The position numbers and the translations under genes are program-made. Positions 53,432 through 62,494 of a DNA stretch of 64,000 nucleotides are shown here, one piece after another. Below the pieces are notes generated by a model. It had not been told where the DNA came from. It searched no databases and was given only the letters and a program-made list of their open reading frames with translations. Source of the stretch: Aestuariivivens sediminicola (GTDB lineage: Bacteria; Bacteroidota; Bacteroidia; Flavobacteriales; Flavobacteriaceae); contig NZ_JAKMCM010000004.1 of the NCBI RefSeq assembly GCF_022662015.1, positions 1 to 64,000 on the forward strand. Reading direction: 5' to 3'. Each line of letters begins with the position of its first letter. Position 1 is the stretch's first letter.

Positions 53432-54642
53432 ACCCGAAACTCTATAAGAGTAATTTCCGGTCGCATGCCGAGTCTACCGGGAAATCCAATCCATCCCAAT
53501 CCCCTATTCACATAGAGATACTGTTGGTTATGTTTATATAAACCCGCCCAATGCTTAAATTTGTACTTAATTGGACTCCAGCTTAAATCCTTATAATTAA
53601 GACCGAATTGCATGCCATGGGTATGGCCGGAAAGGGTCAATGCAATATCAGTGGTTTTTATAACTTCATCACCCCAGTGACTGGGATCGTGTGATAGCAA
53701 TAGTTTAAAAGGGATATGCTTTACATTTCTTATCGCCTGATCGAGATCACCATACTGTTTAAAGGGGGGACGCCCCCAATTTTCAACACCTATAATGGCA
53801 ATGTTTTCGTTGTTAAACGCGATTATCTCAGCTGTATTCATCAATAATTTGAAGCCTACATTTTTAAAAAAATCTTTGATTTTTTGAAAGTTCTCTGCTT
53901 TTTCCTCGCCAGAATTCCATTCGGAATAATCGCCGTAATCATGGTTACCCAATACCGCGTATTTTCCATTTTTTGCCCTGAGTTGTTTGAATATTCTATC
54001 CCAACCAATAAGTTCCCATGCATAGTTGTTGACGATATCACCCGTGAAGAAAATAAAATCAACGTGTAAATCATTTATGATCTTAACAGCTTTTTCCAGG
54101 ATCTTGTATCTGTAGTTAAATCCGCCTATATGCAGATCGGAAATATGAACCAGCCTTAAACCCTCCAATGCTGGTGGCAAGGTGTCGAAAAATAGTTTAT
54201 GACCATGGACTTTAAAATGAAAAACAGATTTAAAAATGGCGTATACAATTATAAAAAATGGTAAGAAACCGGATAATAAACCGATCAGAGGCACAATCAG
54301 TTGCGATTCCTTTTCTGCAATAATGAAGTTCCCAAAGAATAATATTGAAATGATAATGACAAATACTATTTTAGGTATAAATGACGATACCGTTAAGCCA
54401 TACAGAGAGGAGATCAACAGTTGTTTTCTTCTTGGGTTGATATTGTCAAGTGTCACCTTTAGAACAATTATGGCCGTAATGAGTCCTATGGTAAAACACC
54501 AGAATAAAACATGTATGGTAGTTCTTAAAGTCGACGAAATTATGAGTTGCGTGATATCCTGAAGCCAGTAAAACGAGACTATATCTACCACTAAAATGGC
54601 CACACAGAGCAGTAAAATAGTAAATAAGGAATAACTTCGCAT
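53425..54642 (-). CDS. Membrane-anchored metallophosphoesterase
   Basis: A 405-residue protein. The N-terminal ~150 residues hold four transmembrane helices (MRSYSLFTILLLCVAILVVDIVSFYW first). The rest is a calcineurin-type phosphoesterase with the full metal set: SDLHIGG, FTGDIVNNY, LGNHDYGD, LLSHDPSHWGD and LSGHTHGMQ. This is the arrangement of YkuE-like enzymes. They may cleave undecaprenyl or other phospholipid pyrophosphates, but the substrate is unknown. It lies 6 bases after the CDP-alcohol transferase gene and is cotranscribed with it. Confidence 0.9.
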   Translation of the reverse strand: MRSYSLFTILLLCVAILVVDIVSFYWLQDITQLIISSTLRTTIHVLFWCFTIGLITAIIVLKVTLDNINPRRKQLLISSLYGLTVSSFIPKIVFVIIISILFFGNFIIAEKESQLIVPLIGLLSGFLPFFIIVYAIFKSVFHFKVHGHKLFFDTLPPALEGLRLVHISDLHIGGFNYRYKILEKAVKIINDLHVDFIFFTGDIVNNYAWELIGWDRIFKQLRAKNGKYAVLGNHDYGDYSEWNSGEEKAENFQKIKDFFKNVGFKLLMNTAEIIAFNNENIAIIGVENWGRPPFKQYGDLDQAIRNVKHIPFKLLLSHDPSHWGDEVIKTTDIALTLSGHTHGMQFGLNYKDLSWSPIKYKFKHWAGLYKHNQQYLYVNRGLGWIGFPGRLGMRPEITLIEFRVK

Positions 54643-54648
54643 AAGGCA

Positions 54649-55245
54649 TTATTTAGATAATTCGTTTCTCATTCGCCTTTTATCCTGTAAGGCCCAGTAA
54701 ATACCTTTGACATCTGAAGCCCAGTCTTTATACAGAAAAATAAGTGTGATTTCTTCTACAGTCTCCAAAATTCCAATAATGATCATGACATAGAACAAGG
54801 TCAGGTTTGGGTAAAAGAACAGGGACCACAAAATGAATATACTTTGCATGACCGCGGAAAGTTTAGCAAGGTAGGTGTGAAATGATGTGGCTTTTCCATA
54901 TTTTATATAAGCCAGGATCATCTGAATAACATAGGGTATAAAGGCAATGAGGATTAAAATAATGTGTGTAATAATAAATTCGGTTTCAAAATAAAATAAA
55001 CCAATAAGACCAATTATTAAGGTGATTTGGTCACCAAAGGAATCCAGCTGAGAACCTCTGGGACTGGCAATGTTCAATCTTCTGGCCAAAAATCCATCTA
55101 TGGCATCTGTTAAATAACTTATTAATAAGAGCCATGTAAAAATCAAACGAACATCCAATAGGATTAAACCCAAAAGAACCGGTGCAGCTGCGATCCTGTA
55201 AAATGAAAACCAGTCGGCAATATTAAAGTTTTTGAAGGTGAGCAT
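54649..55245 (-). CDS. CDP-alcohol phosphatidyltransferase family protein
   Basis: A 198-residue membrane enzyme that transfers a phosphoalcohol from a CDP-activated donor. The complete signature DGFLARRLNIASPRGSQLDSFGD (D-G-x2-A-R-x8-G-x3-D-x3-D) lies near residue 48. About five transmembrane helices follow. The product (phosphatidylglycerol phosphate, inositol or other lipid) cannot be told from the motif. It is upstream of the metallophosphoesterase on the same strand, which suggests a shared role in phospholipid metabolism. Confidence 0.87.
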   Translation of the reverse strand: MLTFKNFNIADWFSFYRIAAAPVLLGLILLDVRLIFTWLLLISYLTDAIDGFLARRLNIASPRGSQLDSFGDQITLIIGLIGLFYFETEFIITHIILILIAFIPYVIQMILAYIKYGKATSFHTYLAKLSAVMQSIFILWSLFFYPNLTLFYVMIIIGILETVEEITLIFLYKDWASDVKGIYWALQDKRRMRNELSK

Positions 55246-55348
55246 CTTATTCGATTTTTTAATTGAATTACAGGGTGTTCAATGGGTTCACTGACAATTG
55301 CCAGTTGTTAGTTAAATAGCTGTTTATATGCGACTTAATCATATGCAT

Positions 55349-56251
55349 TTACGAATTATTCATATCAATTTTTATTTCCGGAATTTTAACAAGCTCTAAT
55401 GTTGTGGAGGCCAATGCCACCTTTCCGTTCGATTGCTTTACCTCCTTGTGAATTTCATTAAACAGCACATCCTTGGTAGCCCGTCTCTTTTTATAATCCA
55501 CGATATAACGCAAATTGAATTCAATCCAATTGTCTGTTAAAGAAATGGCGAGTGTTGGATCCAGTAGGGCATCTTCAATGTAGTATTTGTTTACTACGGC
55601 TTTCCATTGCGATTTGGATTTGGCAGTGAATTCGGATAGCACATGAGACGCTATTTTAATAACGATTGATTTGGCCAACTCAATATCCGAATCATAGGTG
55701 AAGGGTAAGTTAAACTCATCCCATATAAATGGAAAGTCCTTCGAATAGTTATAGACGGGACCTTTAAACACAAAGGCATTACTCAGCTTAACAATACGCC
55801 CGCTATAATTGTCACTACTCACCCACTGGCCAATTTCCATCATCGTTGTATAGATACTATCAACATCTATAACATCGCCCTTTATGCCATTAATTTCAAT
55901 TCTGTCTCCCGGTTGATACACCTTGACGATAAATATGTATAAAGACCCTGCAATACTTAGCACAAGTTCCTGAAGCGTTATTGCAATTCCGGCTGTAAAT
56001 AAGCCTACAGCCAGCGTAAAATCACGGATGTTACCGGTAAAGTAGGATACCGTTAAAAATATGAGAACGATATAGCCAATAATCTCAATCCCCTTTTGGG
56101 ATTTATATCTGGCGGTGGTATCTGTGACCTGTTTCCTTAAAAAGCGTCTGAGCAACTGGATGAGAATAAGAACACATATGGCCAGCAATACATAGATGAC
56201 AATACTATATATTGTAGGGTTTTCGGCAATCCATTTTCTAATTTGTTCCAT
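55349..56251 (-). CDS. MscS-family mechanosensitive channel
   Basis: A 300-residue small-conductance channel. The N-terminus has a transmembrane segment (IYSIVIYVLLAICVLILIQLL), a second one and the pore helix TAGIAITLQELVLSIAGSLYIFIV near residue 90. The beta domain QPGDRIEINGIKGDVIDVDSIYTTMMEI is diagnostic. It protects against osmotic downshock. It is the third gene of dnaJ-cbpM-mscS, 8 bases after cbpM. Confidence 0.9.
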   Translation of the reverse strand: MEQIRKWIAENPTIYSIVIYVLLAICVLILIQLLRRFLRKQVTDTTARYKSQKGIEIIGYIVLIFLTVSYFTGNIRDFTLAVGLFTAGIAITLQELVLSIAGSLYIFIVKVYQPGDRIEINGIKGDVIDVDSIYTTMMEIGQWVSSDNYSGRIVKLSNAFVFKGPVYNYSKDFPFIWDEFNLPFTYDSDIELAKSIVIKIASHVLSEFTAKSKSQWKAVVNKYYIEDALLDPTLAISLTDNWIEFNLRYIVDYKKRRATKDVLFNEIHKEVKQSNGKVALASTTLELVKIPEIKIDMNNS

Positions 56252-56259
56252 TTCAAAGG

Positions 56260-56559
56260 TTAAATATCTTCATACAATCGCAATCGGTTATGGAGTGTTA
56301 TGATTTCCTGCTTCAAGGCGTTTACTTGTTCCAATAGGTTATTTATGGCATCGATTCCCTCAAAATTTATGTCCAGGTCGTAATGCAGTCTTACGATCCT
56401 TTCAACTTTCCTCAGTTCTTTTTTATGAATAAAAAAATCACGCTTCAGGACCGTTAATTCGATCAGTTCAAATTCCTGAAGCCTGTAAATGAAGGCAACG
56501 GGGATGTTATAATATTTACATACAATTTGAATTGGTATGAGATCAGTTGTTTCCATCAT
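56260..56559 (-). CDS. cbpM: Chaperone modulator CbpM
   Basis: CbpM (99 residues) is a MerR-like helical regulator that inhibits the CbpA/DnaJ co-chaperone by binding its J domain. Typical features are [28 protein letters not shown], then [37 protein letters not shown] and a C-terminal coiled coil. Size and composition match the family. Its ATG overlaps the dnaJ stop by 4 bases (ATGA), a strong coupling. Confidence 0.9.
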   Translation of the reverse strand: MMETTDLIPIQIVCKYYNIPVAFIYRLQEFELIELTVLKRDFFIHKKELRKVERIVRLHYDLDINFEGIDAINNLLEQVNALKQEIITLHNRLRLYEDI

Positions 56560-57443
56560 GAACGTAAGGTTTGAAGCTCTTTTATTAAATCTTTTTCCCT
56601 GCTGGAAAGGTTCGTAGGTAATTTGATCTGATAGGTTATGATCAAATCTCCATAGTGTCCTTCTTTTTTATATTTTGGGAATCCTTTTCCACTTAATTTG
56701 ACTTTAGCGCCGTTTTGAGTCTCCGGTTTGATATTGAGTTTTACTTTTCCACTAAAGGTGTCAACCATTAAACTGCCTCCAAGCAGGGCCAGATAGAGAT
56801 CGAGATCAACGGTCACATAGAGATTATCCTTATCTCTTTTGAATTTTGTATTGTTTATTATTGAAAACTCTATGTATAAATCGCCGTTCGGTCCACCGTT
56901 AATGCCCTGTCCACCGTGGCCTTTTATTTTTATGATCTGACCGTTCTCAACACCGGCAGGAATGGTAATTCGTATATTTTTATTATTCACTGTAAGGGTA
57001 CGCTTATGCGTAGTATAGACATCTTTTAAGTTCAGCTGCAATTTGGCATTGAAATCCTGCCCCCTGTATTTTACCTGCCGCCCTCGACCACCCGTGGCCC
57101 TTCCTCCAAACATGTGTTCAAAAAAATCTGAAAAATCTGTTTCCGTGTAGCTTCTGTCTTCACCTTGATAACGCTTTTGATAATGTGAACGCTGTTGTTC
57201 TTTTTCAATCTCCTCAGCATGTCTCCAGTGTTCGCCATATTGATCGTATTTCTTTCGGTTTTCCGGATTGCTCAGTACTTCGTGGGCCTCATTGATTTCT
57301 TTAAATTTCTTTTCGGCGAGGGTGTCATTAGGATTTAAATCAGGATGATATTTTCTGGCCAATTTCCGATAGGCTTTTTTAATATCATTTTCAGAAGCAG
57401 ATTTGGATAAACCAAGTACTTTATAATAATCGATAAAAGACAT
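56556..57443 (-). CDS. cbpA: CbpA-type DnaJ co-chaperone
   Basis: A 295-residue J-domain protein without the zinc-finger region. The J domain is residues 4-68 with HPD in [10 protein letters not shown] Gly/Phe-poor linker ([13 protein letters not shown] and [17 protein letters not shown]) follows, then the two-part C-terminal substrate-binding domain ([35 protein letters not shown]...). This form works with DnaK and its neighbour CbpM. It is the first gene of the operon from the palindrome promoter. Confidence 0.93.
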   Translation of the reverse strand: MSFIDYYKVLGLSKSASENDIKKAYRKLARKYHPDLNPNDTLAEKKFKEINEAHEVLSNPENRKKYDQYGEHWRHAEEIEKEQQRSHYQKRYQGEDRSYTETDFSDFFEHMFGGRATGGRGRQVKYRGQDFNAKLQLNLKDVYTTHKRTLTVNNKNIRITIPAGVENGQIIKIKGHGGQGINGGPNGDLYIEFSIINNTKFKRDKDNLYVTVDLDLYLALLGGSLMVDTFSGKVKLNIKPETQNGAKVKLSGKGFPKYKKEGHYGDLIITYQIKLPTNLSSREKDLIKELQTLRS

Positions 57444-57461
57444 GTGCTTGAATATGAACTA

Positions 57462-57505
57462 GAAAGTTAAGACCCAAACCGATGAAAAAAAATGATTTAC
57501 ATCAT
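57462..57505 (-). promoter_or_regulatory. dnaJ-cbpM-mscS promoter with Crp/Fnr-type palindrome
   Basis: The perfect palindrome ATGATTTACATCAT (57492-57505, centre 57498.5) precedes TAACTTTC (57469-57462, minus strand), a one-mismatch -7 element that ends 36.5 bp from the centre. The dnaJ ATG is at 57443. Confidence 0.63.
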
Positions 57506-57516
57506 ATTAAAAGACT

Positions 57517-58191
57517 TTATGATATGATCTTGCCATCCTCCATTGTCATGATTCTATTGGTTTGTCTGGCAAAATCTTCATCATGTGTCACTACCAAAAG
57601 CGACAGACCTATCTCTTCACTCAGTCTTTTAAAGATGTCGAATACGTTTTTTGAATTATGACTGTCCAAGTTTCCGGTAGGCTCATCCCCCATGATTAAA
57701 GTCGGGTTGTTAATTAAAGCCCTGGCAATGGCCACACGCTGTTTTTCTCCACCGGAAATACGGAATGCCCGTTTCTTTGCCAAATGATCTATGTTGAGCA
57801 TTTTTAATTTTTCCATCGCATCATGTTCAATTTCCTGATACGATTTTTCGGCAAGCTTTTTGGCCGGTAACATGACGTTTTCCAGGACTGTAAAATCGGA
57901 TAAGAGATAATGAAACTGAAATACAAATCCGATGTGTTTGTTTCTAATGTAGGAAAGCTGGTCTCTGCTCTGATTTGTAAGGCGGTTATTGTTTAAAAAG
58001 AGGTCGCCTTCATAGTCCGTATCCATAGTCGATAACACGTATAATAAGGTAGATTTACCACAGCCAGATTTGCCCATAATGGAAACGAACTCACCCTTAT
58101 CAACCTTAAAATTTATATCCTTCAGCACATGAAATAAAATAGGCTTCTTAAAATATTTATGAATATGTTTTGCTTCGAGTACAGGGCTCAT
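57517..58191 (-). CDS. ABC transporter ATP-binding protein (LolD/MacB type)
   Basis: A 224-residue ATPase with Walker A GKSGCGKST (about 39-47), Q-loop FVFQFHYLLSDFTVLEN, signature SGGEKQRVAIARAL, Walker B LIMGDEPTGNLDS and H-loop VVTHDEDFA. The QFHYLL sequence is typical of the LolD/MacB group. It energises the MacB-like permease encoded just upstream (1 base apart). It is the last gene of the WG-S2P-HlyD-FtsX-ATPase set. It is probably an exporter or lipoprotein mover. Confidence 0.92.
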   Translation of the reverse strand: MSPVLEAKHIHKYFKKPILFHVLKDINFKVDKGEFVSIMGKSGCGKSTLLYVLSTMDTDYEGDLFLNNNRLTNQSRDQLSYIRNKHIGFVFQFHYLLSDFTVLENVMLPAKKLAEKSYQEIEHDAMEKLKMLNIDHLAKKRAFRISGGEKQRVAIARALINNPTLIMGDEPTGNLDSHNSKNVFDIFKRLSEEIGLSLLVVTHDEDFARQTNRIMTMEDGKIIS

Positions 58192-58192
58192 T

Positions 58193-59458
58193 TTATTGTC
58201 TTCTTATGATCTGAACCGGATCTATTTTCTTTGATTTCTTAGATGGTAAATAACCGGCTAAAAAAGTAGATAGCATGGCAAAAGAAAAGCCAATTAAAAA
58301 AAACAGGGGATTCATATTTATCGGATAGGTTGTAATAGTGGGTAATGCCTCTGTTTCGAAAGGAATCGTATCAATTAGACTGGCTAAGCCATATCCAATG
58401 AGTAACCCAAGTATCCCACCAATAAATCCGATGATCATGGCCTGGCTCATAAAAATAAGCTGGACATCTTTACCCGAAAACCCCGTAGCCTTTAATATGG
58501 CGATATCATTCATTTTCTCATAGATGAGCATGTTCAGTATGTTGTAAATTCCAAATCCGGCTACAATCAACAATGTTATAGAAACAGCATAGGTAATGAG
58601 ATTCCTTATGGTCGTTCCCGTTTCAAATTGGGCATTGGCGGTTTTAACATCAATTGCTTTTAAGTTGAATTGTTGTTCAATTTTCCTCGCCAATGGAATG
58701 GCTTCCTCAATATCGTGGAGTTTGACATTAATATCGGTAATATAACTATTGGTTTGGCCCAAAATACGTTGCACCGTCTTGATGGTTGTAAAACTTTGAA
58801 TCGCATCGACATCGGCAATGCCACTTTGGTAGAATCCCACTATTTTCAAAGAAAATATTCCGCCATTAATCGGACTGACCTGGACGCGATCACCAATTTT
58901 CAAAGACATCTTCTTTGCGATTCCAATACCCAGAATAATACCATTATCGGTCTGATGTAAAGCTTCGGCCGAACCATCCACAATATAATCGCTCATTCTA
59001 AATAACCTGGCTTCGTCAAGCGGGTGTATTCCTGTTAGATTACCTCCTATTTCAATGGATCCGGCAATATAAAAAATTTGGGTTTTCACCTGAGGTATGG
59101 CGCCTAAAACACGAGGATCCTCATTCAGATATTTTACAAGTGGCCTGGCGTTGTGTATTTTTTTCTGACTTAATTTCGGCTTGATGGAATGTATCACATT
59201 GAAGCTGTTTTTAAACGCATCGAACACATCTGCAGGTTGCTGTTCAGAGGGTTCAATTTCATTATAAATATGAATATGTGGTGTTTGATTTAAGATGAGA
59301 TCATCCAACATACCATTTAAACCCGTCATAAAACAAACCAAGGTAATATAGGATCCGATACCGAAGGTAACACCTAGGGAGGCGATGACCGTTTGTTTTA
59401 TTTTTGTCAATAAATGGGTCTTGGAAATACTTAAAATTAAAGGCCAATTGGTCATCAC
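58193..59458 (-). CDS. FtsX/MacB-like ABC transporter permease
   Basis: A 421-residue permease with four transmembrane helices: one near residues 24-48 and three in the C-terminal ~150 residues, the FtsX-like part (LITYAVSITLLIVAGFGIYNILNMLIYEKMNDIAILKATGFSGKDV). The large middle section is a MacB_PCD periplasmic domain. It would form a MacB-type complex with the HlyD-type adaptor. Its start overlaps that adaptor's stop by 4 bases. Confidence 0.9.
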   Translation of the reverse strand: MMTNWPLILSISKTHLLTKIKQTVIASLGVTFGIGSYITLVCFMTGLNGMLDDLILNQTPHIHIYNEIEPSEQQPADVFDAFKNSFNVIHSIKPKLSQKKIHNARPLVKYLNEDPRVLGAIPQVKTQIFYIAGSIEIGGNLTGIHPLDEARLFRMSDYIVDGSAEALHQTDNGIILGIGIAKKMSLKIGDRVQVSPINGGIFSLKIVGFYQSGIADVDAIQSFTTIKTVQRILGQTNSYITDINVKLHDIEEAIPLARKIEQQFNLKAIDVKTANAQFETGTTIRNLITYAVSITLLIVAGFGIYNILNMLIYEKMNDIAILKATGFSGKDVQLIFMSQAMIIGFIGGILGLLIGYGLASLIDTIPFETEALPTITTYPINMNPLFFLIGFSFAMLSTFLAGYLPSKKSKKIDPVQIIRRQ

Positions 59459-60534
59459 TGCGGTTTATAAATAAAAGTATCCTCCGATATTCCTGATGTA
59501 ATCTCAATAAATTCCAGGTTTTGTAATCCTGTGCCGACCGCAATTAAACCCTCTTCGGTTTTAACCATGCTGCCATCTATTAAGTAGGCCTTCGGAATGG
59601 TTAATGCACTGTCTTTCTTTGAAATAATGATATTGGCCTCACCGGAAAGTCCAGGATACAGTACGTTTGGAGGATTTTTAAAGACAGCTTCTATCTTAAA
59701 GGTCTGGTTGCGTTCGTCCTTCTTGGGGTAAATTTTCGAGATATGTCCCTCAAACAAGGTGCCTTCGTAGGCATCTAAAAAGATTAAAACGTCCTGACCA
59801 GGTGTAACACAGACAATATCGACTTCATCTACCAGCATGTCAATGACAAAATTGTTGACACTTCCAATTGATGCCAGGGGTTCCATGGTGTTGACGATTT
59901 CACCGGGTTCCTTGTAAAGCGCATATATCTTCCCATTTATTTTACTTTTTACAGAAAAATCCCGGGTACCTATTAAGGCGGTTCGGTAATTGTTCTCCGA
60001 CTGCTTTACTGCTGTTTCAAGTTCGTTTTCGGTTTGTTCATAGGTATTTTGAAGACTGTGCAGTTCGTTTAATGAGAGTTCATAGGCTAATTTCTTGGTG
60101 TCGAATTCAATTTTAGACCCAATATTTTGCTCCCAAAGCTTTTTCTGTCTGAAATAATTCAAGGAATCATTCCGGTATCGCAAGGTAGCAGCGTTAATCT
60201 GGTCATGAATACCATTCAGAACCGTTGCCTTGCCCTTGTATTTTTCTCTGGCTAAATCCAGGCTGTATTTGGCATTTAATGCATTAAGCTTAGGGGCATT
60301 ATTAATAATTTGAAGCAGCGTATCCCCTTCAGAAACCACATCACCTTCCTCGACTAAGTTCCGGTCAAGTATCCCTGAAACGATGGCATAGGCCTGATAT
60401 AAACTATCCGGCTGCACCGTAACCGACGAATAAACCAATTCGGTTAAGGACTTCACCTGAGGATAAGTACCCTCATCTTTACTACCACATGATAAAAGCA
60501 GTAAGAATAAAGTTATCAACTGAACATGCTTCAT
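59455..60534 (-). CDS. HlyD/RND-type periplasmic adaptor lipoprotein
   Basis: A 359-residue membrane fusion protein. Start chosen at ATG 60534 (MKHVQLITLFLLLLSC), which gives a lipoprotein signal; the longer frame begins at a TTG two codons upstream. Features are biotinyl-lipoyl-like halves (ILDRNLVEEGDVVSEGDTLLQI and NGKIYALYKEPGEIVNTMEPLASIG), a helical hairpin (ALNAKYSLDLAREKYKG...), and the beta-barrel segment ISKIYPKKDERNQTFKIEAVFKNPPN. Works with the MacB-like permease and ATPase. It sits 2 bases after the S2P stop. Confidence 0.9.
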   Translation of the reverse strand: MKHVQLITLFLLLLSCGSKDEGTYPQVKSLTELVYSSVTVQPDSLYQAYAIVSGILDRNLVEEGDVVSEGDTLLQIINNAPKLNALNAKYSLDLAREKYKGKATVLNGIHDQINAATLRYRNDSLNYFRQKKLWEQNIGSKIEFDTKKLAYELSLNELHSLQNTYEQTENELETAVKQSENNYRTALIGTRDFSVKSKINGKIYALYKEPGEIVNTMEPLASIGSVNNFVIDMLVDEVDIVCVTPGQDVLIFLDAYEGTLFEGHISKIYPKKDERNQTFKIEAVFKNPPNVLYPGLSGEANIIISKKDSALTIPKAYLIDGSMVKTEEGLIAVGTGLQNLEFIEITSGISEDTFIYKPQ

Positions 60535-60536
60535 AA

Positions 60537-61622
60537 TCAAAAGGCTAATTTTTGCTGTAAAAGAAGGTATTCATTTAAATTTATGGCATCAATTACACCG
60601 ACAATTTTATCCTCTTTTGTAACTGGTATAAAGGCTTTTTTATTGGAAAAGACAATGTTATAGATGTCATTGAGAGGGTCTGTATTTTTGACCGTTTTAA
60701 ATTGTGTCACCATAACATCTTTCACCAAAACATCTTTATTGGAATTACCGATAATATGCTCAAGGTATAAAATCCCTTTTATTTTATGATCCTCTACAAC
60801 AATAAAATTCGTTTCTGTTCCTGAAATAACTGTGTTTACGACCTTATCCAAAGGGTCCTCAGGATCAAAAGTGGTCATGTTTATGATCATTGCTTCTTCA
60901 ACGCTATGACCTTTCAATACATCCAAATGTTGAACAAATCGATTTTCTGCAAAGGCTCCTAGATAAATAAACAGGGCTATAACAACCAAAAAAGGAGAAT
61001 ATAACAGACCGATCAATAAAAAAAGTAAGGCAAAGAACTGTCCGACGCTAGCGGCTATTTTTGTGGCTTTTACACGTGAGATTTTCATGGCTAGTAAAGC
61101 GCGTAGAATACGTCCGCCATCCATTGGAAAGGCCGGTATAACATTAAAAAGGACTAATCCCAGATTCACCAGGAACAAATAAAACAGAAAATTTTGAAAG
61201 GAGAAACTCATTAAAATCTCAAAAGTTTCCGTAAAGTTGGACTTCATTAAGGCCTCTACCGGAATAATTATATACAATAACAAAGCAATGACAACATTGA
61301 CTAAGGGGCCTGCCAGAGTAACCAGGAGCTCCTGCTTGGGGGATTCCGGAATACGCTCTAAACTCGCCATACCACCAATGGGCAGTAGAGTTATTTTTTT
61401 TGTGCGAATTCCAAAATGTCTTGCGGTTAAAGCATGTCCCAACTCATGTAATACAACACAGGCAAAAATGGATAACAGCAATACAATGTTAAAAAATATA
61501 CGACCTGCATTACCATCGTGCTTTAATTCGATGAATACAATCCAGGCAATTAAAAAAAAGAAGGTCCAGTGCACCAGTATCTTAATTCCTGCAATACGAC
61601 CTAAATTCAGGTTTGCTTTCAT
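60537..61622 (-). CDS. Site-2 protease (M50) with C-terminal CBS domain pair
   Basis: A 361-residue intramembrane zinc metalloprotease. Start at ATG 61622 (MKANLNLGRIAGIKILVHWT), which overlaps the WG gene stop by 4 bases; the longer frame from 61661 lacks support. The zinc motif is H59-E-L-G-H63. The second motif is NVIPAFPMDGGRILRALL with D168. About six helices precede two CBS motifs (about 235-350). The form resembles Rip3/Rv2625c of M. tuberculosis, a DosR-regulon member. It probably cleaves a membrane regulator in response to nucleotide levels; the substrate is unknown. Confidence 0.93.
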   Translation of the reverse strand: MKANLNLGRIAGIKILVHWTFFFLIAWIVFIELKHDGNAGRIFFNIVLLLSIFACVVLHELGHALTARHFGIRTKKITLLPIGGMASLERIPESPKQELLVTLAGPLVNVVIALLLYIIIPVEALMKSNFTETFEILMSFSFQNFLFYLFLVNLGLVLFNVIPAFPMDGGRILRALLAMKISRVKATKIAASVGQFFALLFLLIGLLYSPFLVVIALFIYLGAFAENRFVQHLDVLKGHSVEEAMIINMTTFDPEDPLDKVVNTVISGTETNFIVVEDHKIKGILYLEHIIGNSNKDVLVKDVMVTQFKTVKNTDPLNDIYNIVFSNKKAFIPVTKEDKIVGVIDAINLNEYLLLQQKLAF

Positions 61623-62239
61623 TTCAAACCATTTTCCATAGTTGTTGTAACCAAATGCCATTTTTTATGTTCGGATTGAACAGCAAAAAGGTTTTCGGAA
61701 ATGTGTTTTGAAGTCACTTCTGGAGGCGAATTTAAATAGGCCTTATCCAATATGACATTCACGCCCTTGGGATTTAGGTAGTAGGTAATGTTTCCATTGA
61801 CATCCAGGACCACCTCGAAATATTTATAGTTAACCACATGTTTCCCCAAAACATCATTATCTCCGAGTTCTTCCTTCAAAATATGCAGAGCAAGAGCCTT
61901 GTTATTGTTGAAATTCAAAGCATTTAGGAAAATGGGTTCTATGACCGTTTTACCGGTTTTATCGATATAACCAAAGTAGGTAATCCCGTCTCTCTTTGTG
62001 GTGAATAAGCATCGGTTATCACTAAAAACAGGATATCGAGAACCATCAACGTAGGATGTAACCAAATCATCCCGAAAATCAATCACCAATTGTCCCTCAT
62101 GGTTAATAAAGCCCCAGGAATTATCTTTTTTAACCGCTGCGACCCCATCATTAAAGGGTGCAATGAAATCCAATTCTTCCGCTATCTGTGACACTGCGAA
62201 AAGCGGACATAACAAAATGATAATAAATAGATTTTTCAT
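61619..62239 (-). CDS. WG-repeat protein, secreted
   Basis: A 206-residue protein with signal peptide MKNLFIIILLCPLFAVSQ. It contains WG (KWG-type) repeats: NDGVAAVKKDNSWGFINHEGQLVIDF and DGITYFGYIDKTGKTVIEP, each beta-rich with a Trp/Tyr-Gly step. A less repetitive C-terminal part follows. WG proteins often occur at the cell surface and in stress or toxin contexts. The function here is unknown. It is the first gene of the five-gene set driven by the palindrome promoter. Confidence 0.85.
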   Translation of the reverse strand: MKNLFIIILLCPLFAVSQIAEELDFIAPFNDGVAAVKKDNSWGFINHEGQLVIDFRDDLVTSYVDGSRYPVFSDNRCLFTTKRDGITYFGYIDKTGKTVIEPIFLNALNFNNNKALALHILKEELGDNDVLGKHVVNYKYFEVVLDVNGNITYYLNPKGVNVILDKAYLNSPPEVTSKHISENLFAVQSEHKKWHLVTTTMENGLK

Positions 62240-62266
62240 GACATTAATATTTATAATAGTAGTCTA

Positions 62267-62310
62267 TAAAGGTAGGTTGATGAGGCCTTTTATAAAATGA
62301 TATTCATCAT
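62267..62310 (-). promoter_or_regulatory. WG/S2P/ABC operon promoter with Crp/Fnr-type palindrome
   Basis: The perfect palindrome ATGATATTCATCAT (62297-62310, centre 62303.5) precedes TACCTTTA (62274-62267, minus), a one-mismatch -7 element that ends 36.5 bp from the centre. The ATG is at 62239. It lies in the 334-base gap that also holds the kinase promoter. Confidence 0.63.
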
Positions 62311-62494
62311 TATGGCGTGCCATGCCCGGTCTGTATTTGGTCCGCTCATTTAACTCTAACCGCGCATTACCTAAAGAGTGCGATGAATTCACATTACAGT
62401 TGGTCTCTAAATGTGTTAAAATCCTTAGCTAATCAAAGAGCAACGTTATAAAATAATCGAGTCGCATGTTGAAATTGTCGGATACCTTTTAATT

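Noticed and set aside
55290-55305. ACTGACAATTGCCAGT near-palindrome upstream of the CDP-alcohol transferase gene
   Set aside because: Its arms differ from the ATGAY-N4-RTCAT sites and no -7 element lies at the fixed distance, so it was not counted in the regulon.
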